Origin: Ectobius pallidus
Taxonomy: Eukaryota > Arthropoda > Insecta > Blattodea > Ectobiidae
NCBI GenBank assembly: GCA_964059195.1
Contig: CAXKWD010000007.1
Location: 58,777,163-58,841,162, forward strand
Direction of reading: 5' to 3'
DNA length: 64,000 nt
A program made the position numbers and the translations under genes. Each line of letters opens with the position of its first letter. Within the stretch, counting starts at the first letter, position 1. Below the pieces are notes generated by a model that saw only the letters and a program-made list of their open reading frames with translations, was not told the origin of the DNA and did no database searches. This document shows positions 11,717-23,082 of this stretch, piece by piece.

Positions 11717-12289
11717 CAGGGTAACTCTAAAAGTGTGATCTGTGACGCCTGGGGGGCCATGGAACGGTGAAACGGTGCCTATTTTATATATACATATATT
11801 TTATATATACGGTACATATAAAATACAGAAACTGTGATATCACTTTTCATGTGGTGATGTTAAATAATTGAATCTTTTGGTATTCATGATTTTCAACGTT
11901 GCTGTAAATATTTTGTGGTTAAAATTACAGTTTTTTTTTTTCCTTCCCATTAATTCAAATCTTGTGAAACTGATACCCCCAAAATAGGCAGAATCATCAC
12001 ATTTAACCTCACTATTTCACTTTTTGATGGATTTCATTTTATGTAAATATACTTTTAGGAATTCACAATAAATATAAAACATCACAATAATATTGCTTGA
12101 TTGACTTATCAGGCAAAATTTAATAGCTTAAATGCCATAATTTAGGCAAAAATTGTAAGGGATCCCCAAAGGAAAAAAAAAAAAAAAAAAAAGAAAAGAG
12201 TATATCAAGCTGTCTACGACATGGTGGTCCCGCAAAGAAAAGGGAGTATATAAAGCAATCCGCGACACTTCAAGTTTTGGGAACTGCTG
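11717..12289. mobile_element. hAT MITE in the last ALG12 intron
   Basis: The left end CAGGGTAACTCTAAAAGTG and the right end, read inverted as CAGCAGTTCCCAAAACTTG, are diverged hAT-type termini. The flanks CTCTAGAA (11709-11716) and CTCTAGGG (12290-12297) match at 6 of 8 positions. The 573-bp interior includes an A-run near 12170-12192 and no transposase. Confidence 0.6.
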
Positions 12290-12390
12290 CTCTAGGGTAT
12301 TACATGGCTTACATGGTGTATTCAGATCAAACAGAGTATAACTTTCTATGCCAATTAAATTCACTTGGAACAATATTAATACATAATATA

Positions 12391-12570
12391 TTGGAGAACA
12401 CTCACTACTTCATTATCATTCATTACTCCACTAGTAACTGGATTTTGACAGGACTTCCCTACCATCATCAGCTCGTCCAACTATATCAGTCAACTGATGA
12501 TAGGGAGGTCCTATCGAAAACCAGTTAATAGTAAGTAATGAATAAGAATGAAATAGTGAATGTTCTCCAA
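12391..12570. mobile_element. Foldback MITE with TA duplication
   Basis: This is a palindromic element. Arms of about 80 bp run inward from TTGGAGAACACTCACTA at 12391 and, inverted, from 12570. They meet at CATCATCAG / CTGATGATAG around a short loop and are flanked by TA on both sides. Arm identity is imperfect, so it is not new. No coding content. Non-autonomous Tc1/mariner-like is the likely class. Confidence 0.7.
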
Positions 12571-13604
12571 TAAATCATGTAATTAACATAATTTCTATGC
12601 CTTTATACAAATGCAAATTTGCATGTCATATTGAAATATTGAATGGAGTCTCTGAAAATGTTCATGCGGTAAAACCATCATTGAGTAATGCTTTACAATG
12701 ACAGCTGAAATAAAATGGTTGTGCAGATATTTTTGGTTTGTAGGCCATGCTCTATTGGGTTTTGAATTTCCCAACTTTTTGCCAGTTACTATGTCTGGCA
12801 TCTGCAGGAGGTTCTTTCCAATTTGGCTGTCAGTAATGAAATGGTGCAAGACTTCTGTTGTTGTTGATATCACGAAAAGTGTCTTGGTATTCTCCTGCAT
12901 GGTGGTCTTGTCCCTGATTCCCTGACTGTGGTGAGGGGAGGTTGCTGATTAGTTGAGGGTTAATTTCCTTCTCTTGAGTTGTGAGTAACTCTTAATTTTT
13001 TAATATTTCTTTCCAAAATATAAACTGCAAATTGACCACTGTCACATCCTGCTACTTATTCTGTGATCTCATAACCTTAAATCTGATGGATAAATGGTGA
13101 AAAATGCATTTCTTTTCATTTAGAGAATTATAAATTGTATTTACTATTTTCTCTTGGGTACTGTGGATTAAGAGGTTAGTTTACCATCTGCGAGAGTGCT
13201 CTAGAATAAATTTCAATATGATACAAGTAGTTCTATGATTTTAAGATAGATAAAATAGATAGATAAATAAATAGATATTTAACTGTATAAACTAATTTAA
13301 AACTTTATGATACACAATCTGCAGAATAAGAAATGACTGAACAGGATGGAGTAATGGTAGGTATGTTATTTCCAAAAAACAAAGAATACAAAATCAGGCA
13401 AAGTGATGTAGCAAAGTGTCAGAATGCTTATATATAATCAGTTATAACTGCAATTATGATATGAAGAAAATAAGTTTTATTTAAAATTGATTTCAGAGTT
13501 ATGCTCCAGATTGATTCATGAAGTAGGACTTACGAAAGAACAGTTAAAAAAAAAAAACCAGATTAAAATCATCCAGCGTCTGCAAAACTATATAGAATTG
13601 TGGG

Positions 13605-13773
13605 AAGGTGAAGTCAGAATGAAAAATTCAATGCCATAGCCGGGATTTGAACCAGGATCTTCGGCTCTCCGTGCCCATGCTCTAACCAACTGAGCTACCA
13701 TGGCAATGTGCCGGTACAACATTAAATTCTCCAACTGACTATGGCATTGAATTTTTCATTCTGACTTCACCTT
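13605..13773 (-). repeat. tRNA-like sequence enclosed by 35-bp perfect inverted repeats
   Basis: Arms 13605-13639 and 13739-13773 appear exactly complementary over 35 bp. Between them, and overlapping the left arm, the minus strand carries a 72-nt tRNA-like cloverleaf (13633-13704). Its acceptor stem is GCCATGG/CTATGGC, its D stem GCTC/GAGC and its T loop TTCAAAT. The anticodon-loop position before the anticodon is C instead of the near-universal T, and the anticodon and T stems each have a mismatch. It is therefore a tRNA pseudogene or SINE head rather than a working tRNA. The perfect arms are unexpected for a SINE. Confidence 0.65.
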
Positions 13774-13864
13774 TCCATCTTAGCTTACACATGGCCAGTG
13801 TGAAAGAATTATCATTCTATATAGATTTGTGTTATCATGACAATCGCATACTCATGTCAAATTA

Positions 13865-13933
13865 GCCAGCTATGGGATTTGAACCAGGGACCTCTAGAAT
13901 ACGAGTCAGAGACATTACCATCTCGGCCAGCTT
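13865..13933 (-). repeat. Second tRNA-like (SINE-head) relic
   Basis: On the minus strand a B-box-like GGTTCAAATCCC and an upstream GCTGGCCGAGATGGTAA block have tRNA spacing. No 3' SINE body was recognised. It lies about 90 bp from the preceding tRNA-like hairpin but is a different tRNA type. Confidence 0.45.
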
Positions 13934-14090
13934 GTTCAATTTAACAGTCTAGTTTGGTAAGCATATGTGAAGGAATAGTGATATTTGTCACAGCTAACTG
14001 TATTGCAATTTCCAAAGCCGTATATGAACACTGTAAAACAATAAGTTGTCATGATAACTAATTTGCATTTGATAAATGCTTTCTAATATA

Positions 14091-14761
14091 CGAGGGTCAT
14101 TCAATAATTAAAGAGACAAATTGGTCTGGGCAAAAGACGGTTGGTAGTAAAAGTTTAATACATTTAGGATTTTAAGTTGGCACCACTGTGATGAGTTCTA
14201 ATCAGCTGATGGATCAACATTGCTCTGTTTATAACCTCAAAATTAAGTTTACCAATGTCGGGTCTTCTTGAAAATTCCACATTGGTTGAACAACGTTCTG
14301 TGATTCGTTTTCTGATTACTGAAGGTGAAAATCCAGCTAATATATCCTCTAGAATGACTAAAGTGTATGGTGAAAGTTGTATGAACAGTGAAAATTTTTA
14401 CAAGTGGGTAGAACAGTTCAAAAGGGATCGAGAATCAGTGACTGATGAACACTGTTCTGGATGGCCTGTTGGAAGTTGCGATTTAGCACCCTTTGATTTC
14501 CATTTGTTTGGTCCACTGAAGGAGGCATTACGTAGGAAGAAGTTCCAGGTAACAAGGATGTCAAGAAAGTTGTGGGAAATTCGCTCCGACACCAAGACAA
14601 AGAGTGCTTTGCAGCTGGTATAAAAAAGCTAGTAACCCGTTGGGACAAGTGCATAAATGTTGATGGGGATTATGTTGAAAAGTAGGAAAAATCTTGTTTT
14701 GTAAAAATAAACGGGTTTTTCTCCAGGTCAATTTGTCTCTTTAATTATTGAATGGCCCTCG
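14091..14761 (+). mobile_element. Internally deleted mariner with intact TIRs
   Basis: 33-bp terminal inverted repeats beginning CGAGGGTCATTCAATAATTA (14091-14123 and 14729-14761, one mismatch) are flanked by TA duplications. A frame at 14255-14623 starts with the mariner helix-turn-helix region (about residues 1-70) and then jumps straight to the third catalytic motif region (CDLAPFDFHLFGPLKEALRR). The two upstream catalytic Asp motifs are deleted, so it is non-autonomous but could still be mobilised by a related transposase. Confidence 0.85.
14255..14623 (+). pseudogene. Mariner transposase, central catalytic region deleted
   Basis: The N-terminal DNA-binding part (QRSVIRFLITEGE, KVYGES, FYKWVEQFK) is fused in frame to the C-terminal LAPFDFHLFGPLKEAL block. 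The first two catalytic Asp motifs (GDETW-type and HDN-type) are missing, and the family's TGP-like residues around the third Asp read CDLAPFD. At 122 residues against about 340 for the family, it cannot be catalytic. It sits centrally between the TIRs. Confidence 0.85.
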
Positions 14762-14984
14762 TATTACCATAAAATAGGCATTAAATTGGGCTTTACTCCA
14801 GTACTAGTCAACCGATTTAGTCCAATATCAATAGGCTTCTTTCCATGGACGTTATAAATGCATATACCAAGTTTTATGAAAATCCGATAAAACATATCTG
14901 AGTTATCGTGCATACAGACACATGGATGGACGGACTGACAGACGCATACAATCTCATAAAGTAGCATACTGGTGCGTAATAAAT
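14762..14984 (-). repeat. Dispersed repeat, copy 1
   Basis: Read on the minus strand, this begins with a CTTTATGAGATTGT block. It continues through a (GTCT)n-like stretch, CGGATTTTCAT.AAACTTGGTAT and GGAAAGAAGCCTATTGAT, and ends GCCTATTTTATGGTAATAC. Copies 2 and 3 are at 41070-41285 and 49198-49435. The deleted mariner abuts its end exactly. Confidence 0.75.
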
Positions 14985-15502
14985 TTAGAAAAGTATAAAC
15001 ACATAATCATAAACTATTATAAATACGAAACTTGATGTGAATTTACAGTTAGGGATCTTCATGGCATTTCATTCTTAAATGTCGCTGGACTATTGTGATC
15101 GACTGAGATGAAGTTCAAGGAAAATATATGCTTTCTCACTGTTTGTTGCCATTTTAAAAAGCAATGCTCTCATGGCTACAAGCAGAAACATATGTCTGCC
15201 GGGCAACAAAACAAAACTTTAAAAGATACTTGTCTTATAACATCAAACTCAACCACCATATAATACAACCATACAAATTATGAAACCACTCAAATAATAT
15301 GCTGTCACATTGTAAATATCTGGACAGTACTAAGCACATCCCACTTCCCTGCCATACCAACCAAACTGGATCAAATGCAAATCAGGCAGAATTTGTAATA
15401 CAAGAGTGTACTGAATGTGATCAGCTTACTTAGTTTGATCTGAATATGGCATGTTGACCTAGGAATTAACGATGGTTAAAAAATTCAGGAATATTGAATT
15501 AC

Positions 15503-15748
15503 CTCCAGTTGGGATTGTCCTGAGTAAATCTTGAAACTCCAGTTTGAGCTGTTAAAACATCAATATGAACATAAACATATGGCTCGTCTTTTGCTAGGTG
15601 ATTAAGATGTGTAATAGCTACCCCACCTGGGTAATTTGCACCAGCAATGCATAGTAGAAACAAAGAGAAGATAGAATTCAAAACTAGATGACAGCACACT
15701 CCTAGTGCTAGAAAACTGTGGAAAGATGACTTTCCACGATTCTCAAAA
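15503..15748 (-). CDS. ALG12: ALG12 penultimate exon
   Basis: A 246-bp internal exon. The acceptor CCTTTTTTTTTCAG|T is at 15748/15749 and the donor GGAG|GTAATT at 15503/15502. It encodes FENRGKSSF, a hydrophobic membrane segment (FLALGVCCHLVLNSIFSLFLL), then the ALG12 signatures NYPGGVA and VHIDV..AQTGVSRF ... NPNW(R). These match the luminal C-terminal region of ALG12 mannosyltransferases. The first base completes an Ile codon from exon 48113-48339, and the last two bases (AG) join the G of the terminal exon to give Arg. The upstream ATG near 15789 is intronic and is not the start. Confidence 0.92.
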
Positions 15749-16317
15749 CTGAAAAAAAAAGGAAAAACACTTCTTAGTAATATGTTCACTATTCTCTTTA
15801 ATTATTACACCACAATGAAAATACATGGTGAAATCTGTTAAAAATTGCCTTTATTGGCAAGTGAAGAGGAGAATCAATAATATAACTTCCCATTGGCATT
15901 AGATTAATAAATACATATTATAAATATTGATAATATAAACCTTACACAGAGAAGCGACTATAATCAATTAAATCTACTACATGAGTTGAGTATACACATT
16001 TTGTCACAAGACATAAACTATTATTTTGGTAGGACATGTTTCAAAGATTCTCATCCATATTTTCAACTTACTACATTGTCAACTGCTGAATCTTTATCAG
16101 GAAGATCCGGATGGCTGATGTGCACTTGGTAGACTTCTTGATCAGATACTCTTCTAACAGTACAATAACATTTATGAATTAATTTTTATATTTTTTAATA
16201 TAAATTTTTTTCCCAAATTTCTAGATCTTTTGCTATTTGAATGATTTTAACAATTCTACCTCTTTACAAATGTCATGACCATTTTCTCCAACAAGGAATG
16301 CCACAGCTCAATTTGAT

Positions 16318-16525
16318 TGTTGGTTGGATATATCGTTATTTAACAACTTAGGCCTGTGACCATCACCGGTGTGCTGGAATTTGTCCAGCAGGAGTTCTTT
16401 CACATGCCTGTAGATCTACAGCTGGCCTGTCACATTATTGTACACATAAATGACATCAACCTGGGATGGGACTGAACCTGTGATCTTGAGCACAGCAGCT
16501 GAGCAACATATTCACTGTGACTCAA
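16318..16525 (-). mobile_element. tRNA-derived SINE (family 2)
   Basis: On the minus strand an A-box-like TTGCTCAGCTGCTGTG and a B-box-like GGTTCAGTCCC (around 16460-16515) precede a body containing CATGTGAAAGAACTCCTGCTGG and CCGGTGATGGTCACAGGCC, ending GTTAAATAACGATA. The 3' end GTTAAATAA is typical of an insect SINE type known to me. Confidence 0.65.
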
Positions 16526-17114
16526 TTTGGTTATATCTAATGTTCCTCAGATGTTGTTTTACTCTTATATGTTTTCACAATTTCCACACTTAATTTGATA
16601 TATTCCTGCCTTTTGCCTGAAGTATGCTGTAAACATGATACTGTTGATAATGATACTGTATGTTTTGTGTGTGACTAAAGTGAACAATGAAAGGGTAGTT
16701 GTTATTTTATCTGTTTCTGTTTATTCAATTTAGCAATATGTTTGTCCATTAATTCTTTTTATCTAACCTATTCAAGTTTGTGGCTTATTGTATGCATTGA
16801 TAATCTGATTTGTACTCCTATTCTGTTAATGATATGTTTGTCAGTCTACAGGTATGTGTAAGGCTATTGAATACTGCATATTTATGTAGTCTTGAGTTCA
16901 GGCTTGAACTGCCAGATGTGATCAACTGGTAAATTTGCCAATGCACCCTCTGTGCAACGGTGACCTGGCACTCCCCTCAAGCTAAGAAAATAAAACAACA
17001 TAAAACCCTTTTTTGTAATTGAGGTTTGGTGTCCAGCAACCTCAGTTGTATTCTTTACCTTTCTTTTATAAACCTGTTTAATGTATGAATCTTACATTAC
17101 TGTTTAATGTAATA

Positions 17115-17200
17115 CAGTAAAACCTCTGTTTTCTGAAACACTTCTAACTGAAATACTGTTTAACCGAAAATGACAAAAAAAATTGTTTGTTATGATACAC
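17115..17200 (+). mobile_element. Left terminal repeat of a pogo/Tigger-like element
   Basis: TA (17113-17114) precedes CAGTAAAACCTCTGTTTTCTG, resembling pogo/Tigger ends. A similar but inverted end (CAGAGTTCTACTG followed by TA) is present at 25811-25825 with pogo-like coding remnants beside it. These may be the two ends of one element split by about 8 kb of insertions, or unrelated copies. Confidence 0.4.
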
Positions 17201-17213
17201 TGTATATGGTAGG

Positions 17214-18655
17214 TTGTGTTTCAAACACTTCGGCTACCATGCAGGGAAGGAAGAGGAAATCTTCCCACCTCCCTTGTCAACCTGTTTATATGAACAGAAA
17301 GCAAGCAGAGAAAGAAACGTTCTAAGGATGAGTAACAAACAGTGTAGCTCTGATCTTGTTTGCCTCCATTCCTTACCTAACTCCATGGTTATCTGGCCCA
17401 CTGACAATACAGAAGTAGAAAGAGCAATCAAAGAATTAAACTCATCTAGATCATGTGGAATTGATGGAATGTCAAATGAAATTCTGAAAATTTGTAATAA
17501 TTTCATATTACATCCGCTTGTACACATTATGAATTACTCATTTATAGTTGGAATTATTGCAAATAGCTTAAAAAAAAGGAAAGACAATTCCCACATACAA
17601 AAAGGGGATAAAACTGTGATGACACTCTCAAAAATACTTGAAAAAATTTATCTAACGAGATTAATTAGCTTTAGCAATAAACACAAAATTATTATTCAAA
17701 GTAAATTTGGATTTCAAAAAGCAAAATCCACCAAAGATGCCATATCAACAGCAATAAACAAAATTATAGACCAAATAAATAATTGGAATACAGTTATTGG
17801 AGTATTCTTAGATCTCACAAAAGCTTTTGTGTTCAGCATGATTTATTATTAGAGAAACTACAAGGATATGGGTTTGGGGTCTTGCCAATGAGTGGCTTAA
17901 AACTTATTTAATAGACAGGGAGCAATGCACTCAAATTAATAATACAGATGTGTACGGCTGTAAAACTCAGTACACCTCTACTTTTCAGACGTAAAATATG
18001 GTGTACCTCAAGGCTCAGTGATTGGGCCATTCCTATTCTTGTTGTATATTAACGATTTAGAAATGACCTTATCAAAGTTGGAGGTAAACTCCTTCTCTAC
18101 GCCAATGACACCACTTTTCTTGTTTCAGCAAAAGATCCACCAGTGCTAAATACAAAATTGAAAACAGTGATTGACCACTTAGAATGATACTGCAATGAAC
18201 ACAATCTAATGCCTAACATAAACAAAACTAACTACCTAGATTTTACTTTACAGAATCACTCGACTATTAAACCCAATATTATTATATCATATGAAGACCA
18301 AATTATTAACAATAAACAGTCAACCAATTTCCTAGGGATCACCTTGGACGAGAATCCAAATTGGTCTCATCACAAAGATAACACATGTCTCAAACTCAAT
18401 AAAGCAATATTCCTTCTATTACAACAAAGAGAGATTCTACCTGCAGCATCACTCAGTATGGTATATTATGCCACCTTCCAATCTCACGTAGAATATGGAG
18501 TGATGTTATGGGGTTCAGCATCCATATCACAAAGTAACACTCTTCTCATGCTATAGAAAAGAGCAATTAGAATAATTTCAAAATTGAAACCAAGAGACTC
18601 ATGCAGGGAAGCTTTTGCTAAACTAAAGATTTTAACCCTAATTGGTGTGTATCTG
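17214..18655 (+). pseudogene. CR1/Jockey-like LINE reverse transcriptase, 5' and middle part
   Basis: Relic of a non-LTR retrotransposon RT. Visible in order: the pre-palm block (LNSSRSCGIDGMSNEILK, about 17425-17490), SKFGFQKAKSTKDAI, IGVFLDLTKAF (palm motif A), YGVPQGSVIGPFLFLLYINDL (around 18000), a decayed YAND box instead of YADD (about 18100), and the thumb part FLGITLDENPNW ... VEYGVMLWGSAS. Frameshifts near 17850, 17960 and 18100 and stops at 18187 and 18554 break it. It stops at about 18655 in the ILTLIGVYLY motif, where a second LINE starts. Its C-terminal end seems to resume at 23921. Confidence 0.8.
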
Positions 18656-18675
18656 TACTTCGTGAGAGGGTAAAC

Positions 18676-19335
18676 GTGTTGACACAGTACATTGATAACT
18701 TATCCAAGCATTCTGTAGCTGCAAGCAGTAATGGACAAGAAAGTGATAAATTAGTGAATTCCAATAAGGACACAAAGAATAATGCGTCGGTACCATCAAA
18801 CTCAGTTCTAAAAGATCGAGGGAATAGGCCTACTATTGCAAAGAAACAAATGATACGAGCCGAGTTCAATTATGGTAATATCAGCAATGGTGTAGCTGAA
18901 AACGTTTCAAAAACCACAGTTGAAGAGTCGACAAGTAATTCTGGCAGTGATATCAAAGATGAAACTAATCAAATGTGGCCTAAATGATCGGAAGTAGTGC
19001 GCCGAAGACCAAGACGACCCATGATTGTTGGCAGCAGCGATAATTTAGAAGTAAATGCAGAATCCCTAAAAGGTGTTCCAAGAACAGTCGCATTACATGT
19101 TTATCGGTTAGATCCAACCACCACAACAGAACAATTAATCAATTTCCTAACCTCAAAGTATCCAGAGGTTACTTGTGAAAAGTTGGAATCAAAGTATCCA
19201 GATCTTTACAGCTCTTTTAAAGTTACTATCCACAAAGAGCATGCACAGGAAGCCATGAATCCAGATATTTGGCCAAAGAATGCTTGTGTTAGGTATTTTT
19301 TAAATCTGAATCATCGAGTGAAAGAAGTAACATAA
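18676..19335 (+). pseudogene. LINE ORF1 (gag-like), one internal stop
   Basis: One frame broken only by TGA at 18985-18987. The N-terminal half is polar and S/N/K-rich. The C-terminal half (VALHVYRLDPTTTTEQLINF ... SSFKVTI ... NPDIWPKNACVRYFLN) is the conserved RNA-binding-like ORF1 domain of insect Jockey/CR1-type LINEs. The presumed role is binding of the element RNA. Confidence 0.7.
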
Positions 19336-19382
19336 ACACTATAACAGTTGATGAACACAATAGCATTCACAGTGAAATTAAT

Positions 19383-20549
19383 GTGACAGACTTTTGTGAC
19401 AAAGATAAGTTATCTAACCTTACAGCTCTTCATATCAATATTCAAAGTTTATCAACCAAAGTTAATGAGATCGAAGCTTTTCTTCTGGAAAATGAATTCA
19501 AAGTAATTTGCTTCAGTGAACACTGGTGTTCCAAAGAAGAAATACATTTTATCAATTTAAGTGGTTTCACATTAGCTAACCAATTTTGTAGGACTAACTT
19601 TAAACACGGCGGTGTCTGTATTTTTGTATCCTCTGGTACTGAGTGGGTGAATCCACTGGGTGATTTGTGTATAGAAAGGGAATTTGAAGTATCTGCTATT
19701 TTACTAACTGACCCACGCGTATGTGTTGTAGTGTTGTACAGAACACCAACAAGTGATCTTCATGTTTTCTTTAATAATCTTGAAAAATTGATTTTGTTAT
19801 TGGCTAATCTATATCCTAACTATAAAGTTATTTTGTGTGGTGATATCAATATTAATGTTCTTAAAAGAGACAAGACAGTTTTGGAATTAGAAAATTTACT
19901 GAGGAGCTTTAATTTTTATTGCACAATTTTTAACCCCACAAGGAATTTGAACTGCATTGACAACATTATGACAAATCTTCCAAAAGACACACATACAACT
20001 GGTGTCATTGAACCAGGTCTATCGGACCATGCAGCAGTCTATATCAATACAGATTTGACTCTGTTTAGGACGTGTGAACCCACTGAAATACCTATCCAGA
20101 GAAGATACATTAACTCCACTACTATTCAATTATTTATTTCATTTTTACTTAATATCAATTGGATTTCATTCTTTTATTATTATGACATGTTAAAGTCATC
20201 TGACTGTCCTTACAACAATCCGTTTGATTATTTCCTTAACTGGTTTTATGTTGTGTTTAACGCATACTTTCCTTTAAAAACTGTAAAAAAAATGAATATT
20301 GTGAACTCTGCAAAACGAATAGTGTGGTACAATGATAACCGGAAAATAATGAAGAATAGGATGATGTGTTATTTAACAATGTTTAAGAGTACTCGTTTGG
20401 AAGCTTATAAATGCCTGTATAAGAACAGTAGGCACTTGTATAAAAAAGCCCTAATTGAAGCTAAGAAGGACGCCAATATGAACTACATAAATAACTCAAC
20501 AAATAAATCCAAGGCAGCATGGACAGCATCAAATCAATTAGTGGTGTAA
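19383..20549 (+). pseudogene. LINE ORF2, AP-endonuclease part
   Basis: 388-residue frame. The endonuclease motifs are LHINIQSL near the start, an FSEHWC metal-binding motif, HGGVCIFV, VVLYRTP, LCGDINI, and the catalytic LSDHAAVYI near residue 217. The remainder is the polar linker towards the RT. The normal product nicks target DNA to prime reverse transcription. The frame closes at 20549 and RT continues in another frame at 20671, so a frameshift between them separates the two halves of a single ORF2. Confidence 0.8.
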
Positions 20550-20670
20550 GTAGTAGTAAACAAGACCCAAATATCGATCCAGATACTTTTAATGACCATT
20601 TTATTACTGCTCCTGATAACATACCGTAGTTAAAAGCATACCAACTGCCAATGTTCAATTTAGTGAACTT

Positions 20671-22203
20671 ATGAAAAAGGTTCCAAAAGTTTTTACCACC
20701 TTCAAGTGGAGAGTTATAACTTGCGAGGATGTGTTAAGGGTTGTAAGCAACATGAAAAATTCTTACAGTCGAGATTACTATGATTTATCTAATTACTTTA
20801 TTAAAAACATAATCATTGCTATTGCAGAACCTGTTCGTTACTGCATTAATGAATGTATGCAAATAGGTATATTTCCAGATAGTTTGAAAATTTCTAAAGT
20901 GACTCCAGTTTTTAAGAAAGGTAACCAGTGTGACCCTGATAATTATCGTCCTATTTCAATAGTACCAACATTTGGAAAAATTTTTGAAACGCTAATCAAT
21001 GAACAATTGAAAAGTTATTTTGAAATAAATAATCTTTTGTCAAATTCTCAATCTGGATTTCGTGCAGGTCGAACCACTATTAATGCAATAAGTGACTTTG
21101 TCAAATATGTTTTAGATGGTTTCGAGCATAGCCTTCATACCAATGCCGTCCTTTGTGACCTGAGTAAGGCGTTTGACACGGTTCATCGCAATACCCTGGC
21201 TGATAAGTTGGAATGTTACGGTGTTAATGGAATGGAGTTAAAAACTCTTATATCATACTTGTCAAGCCGAAAACAGGTGGTTCAGGTTGGCACTAAAAGA
21301 TCTGATATTAAGGTTGTGGATTATGGGGTGCCCCAAGGATCCGTTCTTGGACCTATGTTATTTTCAATTTATATCAATGACTTGTCAGTTAATATGTCAT
21401 GTAAATCTTTGTTATATGCTGACGACACATGTTTTCTAAACAGTAGTAAATGTCCTAATGAATTAGACAGTTTAGTTGAAGCCACATTGACTCAATCAAA
21501 GAAATGGTTTGAGGCCAATCAATTGTTTTTAAATGCTGGGAAAACTCAGACTATCACTTTTAATCTAAAAGGCAACAATGAAAATAATGTAAAATTACTT
21601 GGTATATATCTGGACTCCAGGTTAAATTGGGAAAATCATATAGATTATTTAAGTATTCGACTGAGTAGAGTACTATATCTGCTCAGAAGCTTAAGAACTC
21701 ATCTACCTGCACATAGTATTAAAATGTCTTACTATGCATATTTTCAGACCATAATTAAATATGGCATTATCCTTTGGGGAAATTGTTCAAAAATTGATAA
21801 TATTTTGAAGATTCAAAAAAGAGCTGTGCGAATCTTAACTGGTGCTGAATGTACTGCCCACTGTAAACCAAAATTTAAGGAACTACGGATTATGACAGTA
21901 ATTAATCTTTACATTTTTGAATTACTTCTGCACATGAAACTAAATTATAATTCTGAGGTCATCAGATCATCTATTCACCCAAACCCAACTAGAAATGCTT
22001 ATCTGCTGGATCTCCCCATACACAGACTGTCCAAGACTGCTACAAGTTTCAATTATGTGGGTATTAGACTCATCAATGCACTTCCTGAAAGAATTATAAA
22101 TACATCTTTTAATTATTTTAGGAACAAATTGAAAAATATGCTCATCTGCAATCCTCTGTATAATCTTGAAGAGTTTTTTACTTTAGATTTTAGCACTCTT
22201 TGA
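20671..22203 (+). pseudogene. LINE ORF2, reverse transcriptase part
   Basis: 510 residues without an internal stop: SKVTPVFKKG, NYRPISIVPTFGKIFE, SQSGFRAGRTT, LCDLSKAFDTVHR (motif A), GVPQGSVLGPMLFSIYINDL, LLYADDTCF (motif C, catalytic YADD) and the thumb KLLGIYLDSRLNW ... IIKYGIILWG. All catalytic residues are kept. It ends at TGA 22201-22203, shortly before the poly(A) signal. Only the upstream frameshift disables it. Confidence 0.85.
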
Positions 22204-22279
22204 GTTTTATGTATTGTAACTAATTATTTATTTTATATTTTGACCTGGCCAATTGTACTGTACTTAACGGCTCAATAAA

Positions 22280-22318
<39 letters not shown>
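22280..22318 (+). repeat. (ATT)n microsatellite tail of the LINE
   Basis: About 13 ATT units follow directly after AATAAAC at the LINE 3' end. Microsatellite tails of this sort are typical of Jockey/CR1-like elements. A similar AAT/ATT array ends the LINE fragment at about 36388-36450. Confidence 0.85.
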
Positions 22319-22537
22319 GTAATCTCGTATGTAAAGCAGAACTACCACCTGGAGACAAAAAATAAATAAATAAATACATTCATATCATCACACCAGAAAA
22401 CAAGATGGCTTCCACAAACAATCATATAGAGGCCAATTTTGTATATATATATATATAAAATAAAATAAAAAAACATAAATTTTGCTGTATCTAGTGTGTG
22501 TGTGTCACTGCCTTCTAAACTGTATTAATCGTGTATA

Positions 22538-22976
22538 CACTGCCTGTCCTATACGGCTAATTTTGCGTACTCGGCGACATTACAGATGGCAGCACCTTTC
22601 ACACCCAGACTGCTTCTTGTTTTTTGCTACGACATTGTTGATTATGTAGTGCTGTCACCGCCGTCTCATAATCACTGCCTTCTAAACTGTATTACTCCTC
22701 GAGACGGCGGTGCTCATAATATAGTCTATCAATGCGTCTAATTAATTTACATTTATTTTAATTATTGCTCCAAAATTCCATTTCAAGGTAAGTGTCATAT
22801 ACTGGAATAATATTACGTTCTAAACAAATAACACAAGTATCTGTGTCTGATTAATGCTTATTTTGATTAGTGATTGCTGCAATCTGGGTGTGAACAGTGT
22901 CGCCTCTACTGGATAAATTAGGCAATTTAACAATATTCTGAACTCCATGTTAAAATAAAGCATAGGACAGGCAGTG
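22538..22976. mobile_element. MITE with 15-bp TIRs and TA duplication
   Basis: CACTGCCTGTCCTAT at the left and its exact inverse at the right, with TA on both sides. Subterminal inverted similarity continues (TTTCACACCCAGACTGC against GCAATCTGGGTGTGAA). A 58-bp hairpin (22655-22712) with CACCGCCGTCTC arms is embedded in it. Its loop sequence CACTGCCTTCTAAACTGTATTA is the same as the DNA into which the MITE itself inserted (22505-22526). Confidence 0.75.
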
Positions 22977-23082
22977 TAATTCTCGAGACGGCGGTGGTGT
23001 GTGTATCTAATGCACTGGAGTTAACAATGAAGTCATTGTTTTACAACATGCTCTACTGTTTATAGTACTTCAATTAATTATT

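Larger units (their letters stand above)
18660..22318 (+). mobile_element. Jockey/CR1-clade LINE, nearly full length
   Basis: A non-LTR retrotransposon with ORF1, AP endonuclease and RT in order on the plus strand, AATAAA at 22274 and an (ATT)n tail to 22318. ORF1 has one internal stop, and endonuclease and RT are in different frames, so it is a recent pseudogene. It sits inside the older CR1-like LINE at 17214-18655/23921-24217. There is no RNase H domain. Confidence 0.8.

Noticed and set aside
13633..13704. Functional tRNA gene with GGA anticodon
   Set aside because: It has a C at the position before the anticodon, mismatches in two stems, no long variable arm as a Ser tRNA would need, and lies inside an inverted repeat.
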